Assembly (NCBI GenBank): GCA_947448955.1
Contig: CANFPU010000019.1
Location: 1 to 37,957 of the forward strand
Direction: 5' to 3'
Origin: Burkholderiales bacterium
GTDB lineage: Bacteria > Pseudomonadota > Gammaproteobacteria > Burkholderiales > Burkholderiaceae_C
DNA length: 37,957 nucleotides
Shown here: in pieces, positions 13,501-25,500 of the stretch
Position numbering within the stretch: the stretch's first letter is position 1
Layout of the letters: every line of letters starts with the position of its first letter
Program-made: the position numbers and the translations under genes
The notes under the pieces: generated by a model
The model's input: only the letters and a program-made list of their open reading frames with translations
Database searches by the model: none
Told to the model about the DNA's origin: nothing

Positions 13501-16500
13501 AGGGCGTCGGCGGTGATGCCCGCCTGGATCAGGTCGGGTTGGCTGATGCTGCCGCCCTGGCTGATGCCAGCGTTCAGGGCGTGCATCTGCACATCACCGC
13601 TGACGGTGGTCAGCCGCACATTGTTGACCTGTGCCAGTACATCGCTGTTGATGCTGTTGAAGGCCAGCGACAAGCCGATCGCCACCGACACCGCCACACC
13701 GCCACCGGCCAATGACGCAGCGAGCGATGCAGCGCCCGCAATCGCATCGATGCTGGCCCGGCTTTCGACGAAGACCGCAGCCGCTTTGGCCTTGACTTGC
13801 TCGCGCTCGTCAAGGGTGGTCGTCGATAGGTCGGGCGTGCCGTCGATACGCGCATCCAGGCTGGCAAAGATCCGGTTCTCGGCATAGACCCCTGCGGCAC
13901 CGACCGAGATGGCTCCTTGGGCACTCGCGCCGATCGCTGCCGAGGCCGCCAGCACGGTTGCTTTGATGCTGTTCGTGCCAAGCGCCGACACGACCAAATC
14001 GCCGCTGGCGTCGACGGACGCGCGGCTCAGGCGCGCCTGGGTGGCGGCCACACTGGGGCCGTAGCTCAGCAGTTTCCAGGTGCTCTCGTCGGAGTAGTTC
14101 TGGTTGCGCAGTTCGATGCCGTTCTCGTCCTGCACCGTCTCGCCGATGTACTCGTAGACCTGTTGCCCGAGCATCCCACTGTCGTTGAGCACGCGCGTGC
14201 CCGTCTTGAGATCGGTGAGCTTGTGCTTCTCGTTGTAATCGGTGGCCTTGACGTCGTAAGCTGCAGTGACCGGTCTGGCGCCGATGATGTTGCGCGCCAC
14301 CGACAGGCCGACCGCCACGGCCACGGAGGTTTTGCTGCCGACCGACACCGCCGCTGCCACCGAGCGCAGGTAGGCGTCGATCATCGAGTCATCATGGGCG
14401 GTGACCGAGACCTGGCCGCTGCCGGCTTCAAGCGACAGCGTCTTGAGCAAGACCTGCTCGGCATAGGCGTCAGCCGAACCGCTGATGCGGTTGAATGCCA
14501 GCGTGCCGGCGCCGCCGACTGCCGGTCCACCCTTGGGGCTGGCGGACACGGCGATCGCTGAAGCGGTGCCGTTGGCGATGATCTGCGACTCGCGCCAAAC
14601 GCCAATGCGAATGCTGCCCTGTTCGGACGTCATCGTCGGTCGTGCTGCCAAGCTCGCGCCTGCGACGTAAGCCTTGACGTCACTGCTCACGTCGTTGCGA
14701 GAGAGACTCAGGCCAATCGAGACCGAGACCGCCGAGGCTTTGGTGCTGGCCGCGATCGCGACCGCGCTGGCCGCCACCTCGGCGTTGATGCGGGTGCTGC
14801 TATGGGATTCGATCGTGATATCACCCAGCGCGCTGACGGACTGTCCCAAGCTGCCTGCGTCGACATAAGCCGCCACATCGGCGCTGATCTTGTTCATCGC
14901 CACCACGGGCGCGACGCTGATCGCGTTCTTGCTGCCGTTGTCTTGGGAGTTCGAGGTGCTGGTCACGCTGATCGCCAGCGCTGAGTTGTTGACCACCGCG
15001 TTGATCGAGCCAGCCCAATCGGCCGTGACGCTGAGCGCACCACCGAGGTTCAAACGGCTGTTGCTGATCCAGGCTTTGGTGGCAGCTTTCTGTTCACCGG
15101 CCAGCCCGATGCCCAGCACGCCGTCAACCACGTTGCGCAGCAAGTCCTGCGGCGCATAACCGATGGTGTTGAAAGCCAGCACCACGCCGACCGAGACACT
15201 GGCCTCGACCTTGCTGGTGAGCTCGGCCGAAATCTGCGCCTTGCTGTCAGACGAAACCGTCAAGTCGCCCGCGATGGCCTGTGTCGGGCTGCTGATGGCC
15301 GTGGTGGTGACACCACTGTTGGCGATCCACGCCAGCGAGCTGCCGAGCACGGTGTTGGTCGCGATCACCAGGTTCAGACCCACGTCCTTGGCGGCCACCG
15401 TGCTGCTGTCGATCGCGACGATTGCCGCGTTCTCTTGGGCCGTGACGCTGACATCGCCACCGATGGTCAAGGTCTGGTCCTGGACCGAGGACTGGACATC
15501 GCTGCGCACGTCGTTGCGGACCACCAAGCCGCCAAAAGCGGCGGCACCGCCATCAGAGGCCGTCAACGCGGCGGCCAGCCCGTAGCCAATGTCGGCCAGC
15601 TGACCGACATCGATCAGCAGCCATTGGCGGGTGTCGTTGAAATTCTCGTCGGCCAGGTTGGCGCTGCGCCCGGAGCCTTTGTAGACATAGGTCTTGCCGG
15701 CCTGTCCCTGCACCGCTTTCCACAGGCTGGTGTTCTTGAAGTTCTGGCTGTCGAACGCCGGCGCCTCGAGGTCGGTGGTGCCGACATATTCGTACACATC
15801 GCCGGCCTGGCCACCACCCACGCTGGTCTTGAGCAGCACACGCTGCCCGGCGGTGACCGCGTCGGGCTGGTCGGCGCTGTCGAAGTTGACATCGGCCAGG
15901 CGCACACGGTCGCCGATCTTGAGCGCTTGCTCACCCGATCGGTCGGTGTAGCTGATGCCGACATAGTTGACCAAGGCTTTGAGCGCCAGGCTGACCTCAC
16001 TCTCCTCGCCCTTGGCCACAGCGGACAACGCGGTCTTGGAGGTGATGCGCGCGTCATCGCTGGCCGCCACCGTCAGGCTGCCGGCCTCGGTGCTGACACT
16101 GCGGCCGGCACCGGTGATGTGGGCATCGGCCAGGCTGCTGACCATGTTGCTGGCCAGCACAAAGCCCAGCGCCAGGCCTTTGGACTTGGACGCCGACTGC
16201 TGGCCAGCACCCGCTGCGGTGCCACCGGTCGTGCCGCCCGACGTCTCGCTGGTGTCGTTGCCCTTGGCAGCCGACGCCTCCGAGCTGGTGTCGTTGGACA
16301 GGTAGGCGTTGATGTAGGCCTGGTTGTCGGCCTTGACCGTGACTGAACCCGCCGACCGGATGTTGGAGTCGGTGATCGTCGCCAGCATCGCCGCCGGTTG
16401 CGCCGTACCCAGGTTGGTGCCCACCAGCGCATCGACCGTCGCGAACAACACGTTCTGAGCCTGGTAGCCGACGGTGTTGAAAGCGAGCGTGGCGCCAATG

Positions 16501-19500
16501 GCCAGCCCGTCCGAGCTCATCGCGCTTTGGTTGCGCGCAACGATATGGGCCGAGTTCGTGCCCCCGACGCTGACATCGCCCTCGGTGGTGCTGATGTCGC
16601 TCAAGCTGATCGAGGCATTGGCGCTGCTGAGCACCAGGTTGGTCGCGATCACGCCACCCACGGCCAGCCCAGGGCCCTCACCCCCTTTGGCCACCGCGGT
16701 GCTGTCGACCTTGGCTTGGATCACCGCGTTGTCGCTGGCGTTGACCGACAGTGACCCGGCGACAACCGTTGCGCGCTCGATGTACGCCCTCGCGACGCCG
16801 TGCACGTCATTGCGCACCACCACGCCACCCACGGCCATCGGCCGGCTCACCGCCGCAGCAACCTCGCCCGCGGGCGCCGACGTGGGCGATTCAGGTGCCG
16901 CAGGCGCGGCAACCGCTTGCACGCGCAAGCCTTCGACCAGGTTGCCCGCCAGGTCGCCCCCCAGCGACACCACCCATCCCGCGCCGCCCTCGGCGCCAGT
17001 GGCGGGTCTGACGCTCACGGTCAGGCCCAGATCTCTCAATCTCTGCTGCTTGAGCGAGCCCTCGGCACCGTCTTGCACAGTCGACCGCGTCAGCGTCAAC
17101 TTGCTCGTCACCCCGGGTGCCGTTACTGGCTTGAAGCTCAAGTCCAGCAGGTTCAAGCCCTTGAGCGCCCCTTGGTACCGGATGTCGAACACCCAGCCAG
17201 TGCTGCCGCCCTGCGCCAGGCTGGCACTGTCAAAACTCACCGAAACGTTGCCCGCGCCCAGCACGCTCGTCAACGCGGTCTGCAGCGCGGTGGCATGGGC
17301 TTGCGCATCGGTCAGCGCGACACCGGACGTCAACGAGAACGTGACGTCGACGCTGCGTCCATCGGCCGTGAGCACGGTGTAATGCGAACCCGACGCGCCA
17401 GCCCCATACTTCAAATTCATGCGCTGGTGCTCGTTGACCGGCGCTGAGATCTCACTGATTGCGCCCTCAATCTTCTGACCCAGCACGGCTTGGGTCGCCT
17501 CCAGCGCCAGGCCTTCAGCACTGTAGGCCTGGCCGTTGACCGTCACCTCGATATTGAACGACGCGGCACCGGACAGTGCCGCGGGATTGAACAGATAGCT
17601 CGGCCCGGTGGCAGCGACACCGGGCACCAAGGTCGTGACGCCGAGCGCGACGCTGGCGTCATGCTGGGTCGAATGCAGCTGCGCTACCTCTTTTGCTGCG
17701 TAGCGCCCGCCGAAGGTAATTCGATAACGTCCATCCGGAATGACCACAACCGTGGCGCTGCCAGCGCCCAACATCTGGTCCAGGCCCGATTGGATCAGCG
17801 TCGCCTGGTCTTGCGCGGTGGCGCCTGCAGAGCCTTGAGTCACCGTCTGTGCCGACAACAGCAACAAACCATCGCCGGCGCCCAAGGCCTTCACCACCAG
17901 GGCGCCGAGATTCTTACCCGCCTGACTGCCTTGGTAGTGGAGGTCGAAATGCCACCCGGCCTGGCCCTTGGTGTCGTAGCTGACACTGACGGCGCCCTGG
18001 CCCAACATGCGCTCGAGGCCGGCCTGCAGCGCCGCCGCATTGGTGGTCATCGCGGCGACCAAGGCCGCAGCCGTGCTGCTGCTGGGCAGCACGAAATTTA
18101 CCTGGGTATGGAGAGAGCCCAGTGTCAACGCATACGACAGCGAGCCAGCGGTCGCAGCGCTCCTGAGCTGGCTGAGGCTGACCAGCGGCTGCACCTCAAG
18201 GCGCTGCACCTCGTCAATCGGCTGGCCCAGCACCAGCGCCTCGATAGCGTCTGAGTTCAGCGTACCGAGCGATAACCTGAAGCTTGAGGGGCTGACGGCG
18301 GCCGAGGGCGCCGCCACGGCGCTGAGTTGGTAGCTCAGTGCCGTGCCCGCCACGGACTGGCCTTCACGCGGCGTGTCGATCGCCACCGTCACCTTCACGG
18401 GCGAGACCACCGTCAGCGCGGCCACGTTCCTGCCGGTCAGGCTGCCGATGAAGTCGATGAAATACCGGGGATTCGCAGCCGTCGAGGCCGGGTCGAAGCT
18501 GACCTTGACATTGCCCTTGCCCAGCAAGGTGTCGAGCGCCGCCTGCAAGGTATTGCGGTTGGCCGTCGGGTCGCTGGGCGAGAAGCCCAACACGGCGGTC
18601 TTGGCATTGCCATACTGCAGTTGGTACTTGGGGAACGAGGTGTTCAAGGCGCCCGAGAAGCTGATTCTCTGGCGTTCGTTGGTGGCAACGACGGCACTCG
18701 ACCCACTGACCAACACGCGCTGAACCTGCAACTCACCGAGGCTGGCCAGCTTCTTGGACGCGGCAGTACCGAAGTGAATGCTGTAGTGCGGTACCAAGGC
18801 GCCATTGATGGGTCCGACGGTCGCCTCGACCCGAACGGTCAACCAGTCCGAGCTGACCACCCGGTGGCTGACGCCGTTCTCGGTGACGGTTTTGGCGCTG
18901 CCCGCGGGTGCAGCGATCAGGCTGGCGAGCGCTGCGTAAATATTCGCCGCTTGAACGGCTGCGTCGCTGCTATACACCGCGGTGGCCGTCGCGCCCAGCG
19001 CACCAAACTGGAAGCGCAGGCTCTCACCGGTGGTGTTCGCACCGGTCGGTACGGTGATCGCGAGGTCGTAATTGGTCGCGACCGGTGCCACCGTTGGGCT
19101 AACCGCCAGACTCAGCAACTGCACCTCAGCGCTGCCTGCCACCAGGGCTTGGGCTTGTTGCAAGTCGACCCATTCGGTCGAGATCGATGGGGTGGTGGTG
19201 GTGGTGGTGGTGGTGGTGCCGTTGCCGTTGCCGGTCGGGGTGCCACTGCTACCGGTACTGCCGGTTGACGGCGTGGTCGTGCCGGTCGTCCCGGCTGCGG
19301 GCTTTTTCACCAAACTGGCCGCGCTGATCGTGCCCAAGTTCAGTGCCGGGATGGTCAGCTTCAGTGGTTGCTGGGATTCCGCGTCAATGAAATACCCGAG
19401 GACGTCCTTGACCGCGTCGGGCAACACATCGTTCAGGTTGAAGCTGATGTAGTTGCCCGCAGCATCAGAGCCCGTCGTGAGGTAGGGAATTTTCGCCGCG

Positions 19501-22500
19501 GCGACCACCTGGTCCAGCGGTGCGACGTAATTCAGGTCCTGGCCCAGGACATTGGCGACGATCGCCGGATCGTAAAGCTGCACCGTGGTCGGCAGCACTT
19601 TCAGCAAGTCCTTGATCTTCTGCAGCACCGGCACATCGGGCCCGACCTTGCCAAAGTCCACGGTCGGCAGGTTGAGGTTGAAAGGCGTGGTGTCGGCGGT
19701 GTTGACGAACGGCGAGATCAGGCGATAGACCGATTCCGGCAGCAAGTCGGACAGTGCAAAGTCGACATAGTCCGGCGCAACGGTGCTCAGCGCAATCGAG
19801 CTGTTGATGGCAACGCCGAACAGGTTACCGGTGAGATGCGGATCCGCCAGGTGGTAATGGCTGGGAATGACCTGGATGATCTGCTTGATCGCGGCAACGT
19901 ACGACGCCGGATCGGTCAAGTTGACCGACACCTCGTTGCCGGTCGGGGTGTAGGACTGCAAGCTGCCGCTGATCGCCGCATCCAAGTCCAGCGACGGCAT
20001 CTGGACCTTGAATGCCGGCAATGAAGCGTTGACATAACTCGACAAAGACGCAGGCGTTCGGATCGTGACTGGTCCACCAAAACCCAAGAGCAAAGTCTTG
20101 CCGAACAGCGTGACCTTGGCCTTGGGCAAGTCGACGACGAATTCGCTGGGCAGCACCGACTGGGCGGCGACGCCCGGCGCGTCGATATAGATCGACAGGT
20201 CAACTTTGGGGCTTTGCGGCGAGAAGCTGCCGTTCAACCAGGACTGGACATCGACCAGGTCGAGCAGGTGCATGTCCTGCCAGCCCAGTTGCGCCTGCAC
20301 ACCCCAAGCCACATCCTGGCCATCGATGTTGACCGTCCCAATGGCCTGTTTGAATTCGCCATAGGGCAGCTCGGGGTTGGGCAGCACCAGCGACAGGTCG
20401 AGCGCTGGGCCCTGCACGGTCTGGCCCGCCAAGCTGAACCCCGGCGCTTGGAAGTGGACGCCGGTGGCCAAACCCGAGACACCCGCAGGTTGCACGTCGC
20501 TCGTCAGCATGTCGAGCAGGGTCTGGTCTTTCCACCCCACTCCGGCCGTCAAACCGACATCCCAGGTCTGGCCGCCGAACTTGATGCTGGTCAGCGTCAA
20601 TGATTTTTCAAGGTAGGGCAACTCGGGGTTGCTGACGTCGATGTTGATCGCCTGGTCCCAATAGCCTGCCGGGTGCGCTTGCGTGCCACGGGCGGCCAGC
20701 AGTTGGTCAATGTCGACCGCCGGCAAGCTGATGGTCAGCGGGTCTTTGGTCTCGTCGACGAAGGCAGACAGCGCATCCGGCGTGTCGATCGCAATCGCAC
20801 TGCCAAAGCTCAGCACCACCGGCTTGCCCAGCAAGGTGATCTTGACCGCGGGCGGCTGAATCTGGAATTGCGCCGGCAGGAATTTCAGCGAGTCGATCTC
20901 GACCTTGTCGAAGAAGACCTTGGCGCTGAATTCGGGCAGCACCGGTTCGAAATGCCCCGCCAGCAAAGCCGGCAGATTGACCATGTCGAGCAGCTTCAGG
21001 TCTTGCCAGCCAATCGACACCTCGACGCCCCAGTCGTAGCTGCGACCGCCATGCTCGATCGTGCCCAGCACCTGCTTGAAGGTGTAGAACGGCAGGTCGG
21101 GGTTGGGGAAGATCAGGTCGAGGTTGAGCTCGGGCCCGACCAGTTCACGGCCACCGAGGTTGAACGATGGCAGGCTGAGGCTCAAGCCGGTGTCGGTGAC
21201 GGTCAGTCCGCCGGGGGTCGAAGGGGCGTTGCCGGCGATGAAGTCTTTCAGCGACTCGTCGGGCCAGCCCAGGCCCGCCTTGAAACCGATGTCGTAGCGG
21301 TGGTCGCCGATCGGGACCGTGGTCAGTACGACCTCACGTTCCAGATAAGGCATCTGGGCGTTTTCGAAGGCCGCGATCAGCTCGGCCACCTTGCCCTTGG
21401 GCGGCACCAGCTCATACCAGTAGCCGGTGTCGGTGTAATCGACCGCGCTCAAGTCCAATGTCGTCGGCGTCCCGCCCATGTAGCGGTAGATGCGGCCTTC
21501 GGTGCCGCCAGCCTCATGGTCTTCGGCCAGCATCACCTGGTCGCCGAACTTGATGTCCTGCTCGCCGGCGGCGCTGTTGAAATCAACCCTCGCGTACTCG
21601 CCATCGCCAGCGGCAACCGATTCACCGGCCGACGACGCGACCACCAGGGTGCTGGCGATCACGCTGGGCATATCGTCTGCTGTGACGTGCAGTTCGCCAC
21701 CGGCGCTGACCTTTTTGACCGATCCGACGCTGCCCGTCATGGCCGAGGCCGGCTGTCGGATGTAGGCATCGGCCGAGGTGCTGACCGCATTGGAGCCCAG
21801 CACCATGCTGGCCGCCGCACTCCCACCCGAGCTTGAAGAGGCCTGGTTGTTGGTGCTGGCTTTAAGCTCAGCACTGACCTTGGCGGTGACCAGCAAGTCA
21901 CCGCCCACCGCCAGCGCAGAGTCGTCGACCTGCGCCAATACGGACGCCGGCAGCTCGTTGCCAAAGCTGCTGCCGATCAGCGCGTCGATAGCCTTGCGGA
22001 AGATGTCCTGGGATTCCCAGCCGATGCTGTTGAAGGCCAGGGTCACCCCCACCGCAGCGCTGCCGCTCGAACTGGTGGTTGCAGCATTGATCGCGTCGAT
22101 GCCCGACGCGTTCTCAGCCTGCACCTGCAAGTCGCCGCCAGCCCGCACGTCGCTGCGTGTGATCGTGGCCTGGCTGGTGCTGAGCACGTTGTTGGTGGCG
22201 ATCAAACCGTTCAGCGCCAGGCCAGCGCCGGATTCGCCGTCGCTGACCGTGCTGCCACTGAGCGCGGCGCGCAACTGGGCGGTTTCCAGCGCCATCACCG
22301 TGACGCCTTGACCGGCATCGAGCGAGACCCGGTCCAGCCCGGCGTCGGCACTGCTGCGCACATCGTTGCGAGCGACCACACCGCCCACGGCCGCACCGCC
22401 GCCGCTGGTCGCGCTCATCGTGATGTCAGCGTCAATCACCGCCGAGTCGACCGCCACCACCGTCAACGAACCGCCGATGGTCAGGGCCAAGGTCGACTCG

Positions 22501-25500
22501 CCCGCGGCGCTGCGGCTGGTCTGCGGGCTGATCCAGGCCCGGGACTGGCTGCTGACCAGGTTGCTCGCCAGCACAAAACTCGCCGCGGCGTGGTCGGCGT
22601 TGGCCGCTGCCTCGTTGCTGATGATCGCGGTCAGGCTGGCGCCGTGCGGGGGCGCGCCGGCATCGACATCAGCCTCAGCTTGCAGCGCACCGGCCGCAAC
22701 CGTGACATCACCGCCGGCGGTGAACGCGGTGTCGACGATGTCAGCCACGGTATTGGCGGGTTGTTCGGTGCCGATGCTGGTGCCCAGCAAGGCGTCGATC
22801 GCGTTGGCGAACAGGTTCTGCGGCTTCCAGCCGATGGTGTTGAATGCCAGCGTGACGCCCACGGCGAAGCCGTCGGACTCGATCACCGCGCTGTTGTCGG
22901 CATTGATCGTCGCGCTGTTGTCGGCCGCGACGCTCAGGTCGCCACCGGCATCGGCCCGGCTGTGGATGATCTGGGCCAGCGCGCTGCTGAGCACCAGGTT
23001 GGTGGCGATCAAGGCGTTGATCGCCAACGGTGAGGCGGCGGCTGGCGATTCTGCCGCCGCGTCGGCCGCTGGGGCTGCGGCAGCCGCTTCGTCCGGCGCT
23101 GCCAGCGTCGAGGTCTTGCCCGATGCCTTGGCCGAGATGCTGGCCGACTGCAGCGCCGCCAGATCAAGCTTGCCGCCCGACTTCAGGGTGGCGTCACGCG
23201 CCTCGGACTCGACCGCGCCCCGGACGTCATTGCGCACCACCATGCCGCCCATCGCCATGCCGCCGGCACTGGTCGACGACAGCGAGACATCCGCCTCGAT
23301 GGCTGCGGTGTCGCTGGCGAGCAGCGATAGGTTTTCGCCTGCAGTGAAGCTGACTTTGCGGCCTGCGGTGTCGCTCAATCGGCCCAGCACCCGGGTGCGC
23401 GAACTCACCAGGTTGCTCGCCAGGATGAAGCTGGCGGCAGCGCTGGCGGCGCTCGACGTCACGTCGTTGGCGATCGTCGCGGCAATCTTCGCCTCGCCCT
23501 GGGCGTCCAGGCCGATGCTGCCGATCGCAGACAAGGACGAACCCTTGATCAACACGTCAGTGACCGCCGATTGCTCGGTGCCGATCGCGGTTCCCAGCAA
23601 AGCGTCGAGGGCGGCGAACAAAACGTTTTGCGCACGCCAGCCGATGGTGTTGAAAGCCAGCGTCACGCCCACAGCAACGCCGCCGGCCTCCATCGTCGCA
23701 GCGTTGTCCGCGGTGATCTGCGAGGCGTTGCGTGCGATGACGTCGAGGTTTCCGCCAGCCTGGATATCGCTGTCGAGCAGCGTCGCGGTGACGTTGCTCA
23801 GGATCAGGTTGGTGGCGATCAAGGCGTTGACCGCGAGCGAACTCGGGCCCGCGGCGTCGGAGCCCGCCGTGCCGCTGGTCGCGGGTTCGTCCGATGGCGC
23901 CTCTTCCTCGGGCAATGACGAGGTTTCGCCGCTCAGCGTGGCGGTGATCGTGGCCGAACCGCGGGCCATGATCGTGACATCTCCGCCGACCTGAAGCGCT
24001 GCGCGCTCAACCCAGGTCTTGACGACGTTGCGCACATCGTTTCGCGCCACCAAGCCGCCCACCGCCGCGCCGCCTGCGCTGGACGAGCCCATGCTGATGT
24101 CGGCCTCGATGCCCGAGGTGTCGCTGGCCTTGACCAGCAGGTTGCCGCCGATCGCGAAGCGGCTGCCGTCGACCAGCGGTTTGAGCACCGCGTCGGCGCG
24201 CGCGCTGACCATGTTGCTGGCCAACACGAAACTGACCGCCGCGCCCGACGCGGTGGCGTCGGCCTTGTTCTCAATCGTTGCGCTGATCTGCGGCACCTGC
24301 ACGGCGCTCAGGCTGAGATCGCCGCCGACGTCTAGGCTACTGCCCGAGATCTCGGCCCGCACCGAGACCGGCCGCTCCTTGCCTATGGCCGTTCCCAACA
24401 AAGCATCGACGGCGGCAAACAAGATGTTCTGCGATTGCCAGCCCAGCGTGTTGAAGGCCAAGGTCGCCCCCACCGCGGTGCCACTGCTCTCGGTGATCGC
24501 GGTGTTGCTGGCGGCGATGGTGGCGTCGTTGCTGGCTTCGACCGCCAGGTTCTTGCCCACCACCAGCACGCTGTCGAGCGCCAAGGCTTGAACCTGGCTC
24601 AGGATCAGGTTGACGGCGATCAGCCCATTGGCCGCCATCGCGCCGCCACCGGCCACCGGCGCGCTGGCGGGCGGGGTTTCCGGGCCCGCCGTCACCTGAT
24701 CAGTAGTCGGCTCGGCGGGGTCGGCAGCGGTCACCGGCTCGGGGCTGGCGGACGCGCCGGGGTCGGTGCCGGCCGACGATGTCGAACCGCTGGGCGCCGG
24801 ATCGCTGGCGGCGCCTTCCTGCTGGCTGGCACGCACCTCCCCGCTGAGCGTGGCAACGATCGAGGTCGCCGAAACGGCCCGGACGCTGAGGTCATCGGTG
24901 GTGTTGACGGTCAAACCGATCACCTGACCCAGCACATCGTTGCGCACATCATTGCGCACGACGATGCCGCCGACCGACACGCTGCTGCCGCCAGCGCCCG
25001 ACGAAACCGCCGACATGCTGACATCGGCGGTGATGCTGGCCGCGTCGTCTGCCAGCACTTCCAGTCCGGCACCCACACTCAGCGCGTAACCGTGCTTCCC
25101 CTCGGCATCGCGCCCATCGATGTAGGCCCGGGTGCTGCTGCGCACGCGATTGCTGGCCAGCACCGCGCCGGCAGCGACCGACAACGCGCTGGTGGCCGCT
25201 CCGCTGGAAGCCTCGGCGCTGTTGCTCAAGGCAGCCGAGATCTCGACCAAGTCCTGCGCCGTCACCGCAACATCGCCAGCCGCGCCGACCTGGCTGGTGC
25301 TGATGAACGCCAATGTCTCCAGCGGCGAAACGGTGAAACCGACGTCGGTGCCAATCAGGCTGTTGAGCGAGGCTGCGGCGATATTGCCCATGTCCCAGCC
25401 CACCGCGTTGAAGGCCAGCGAAGCGCCGCCCGCCGATCCGGCAGATTCCGTCACCGAGGTACCGGTGGTCGACGTGGCGTCAACCTTGGTGGCATTGAGC

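Noticed and set aside
21940-25450. CRISPR-like array from regularly spaced repeats
   Set aside because: The repeats are about 810-910 bases apart, encode protein in frame and vary by synonymous changes.
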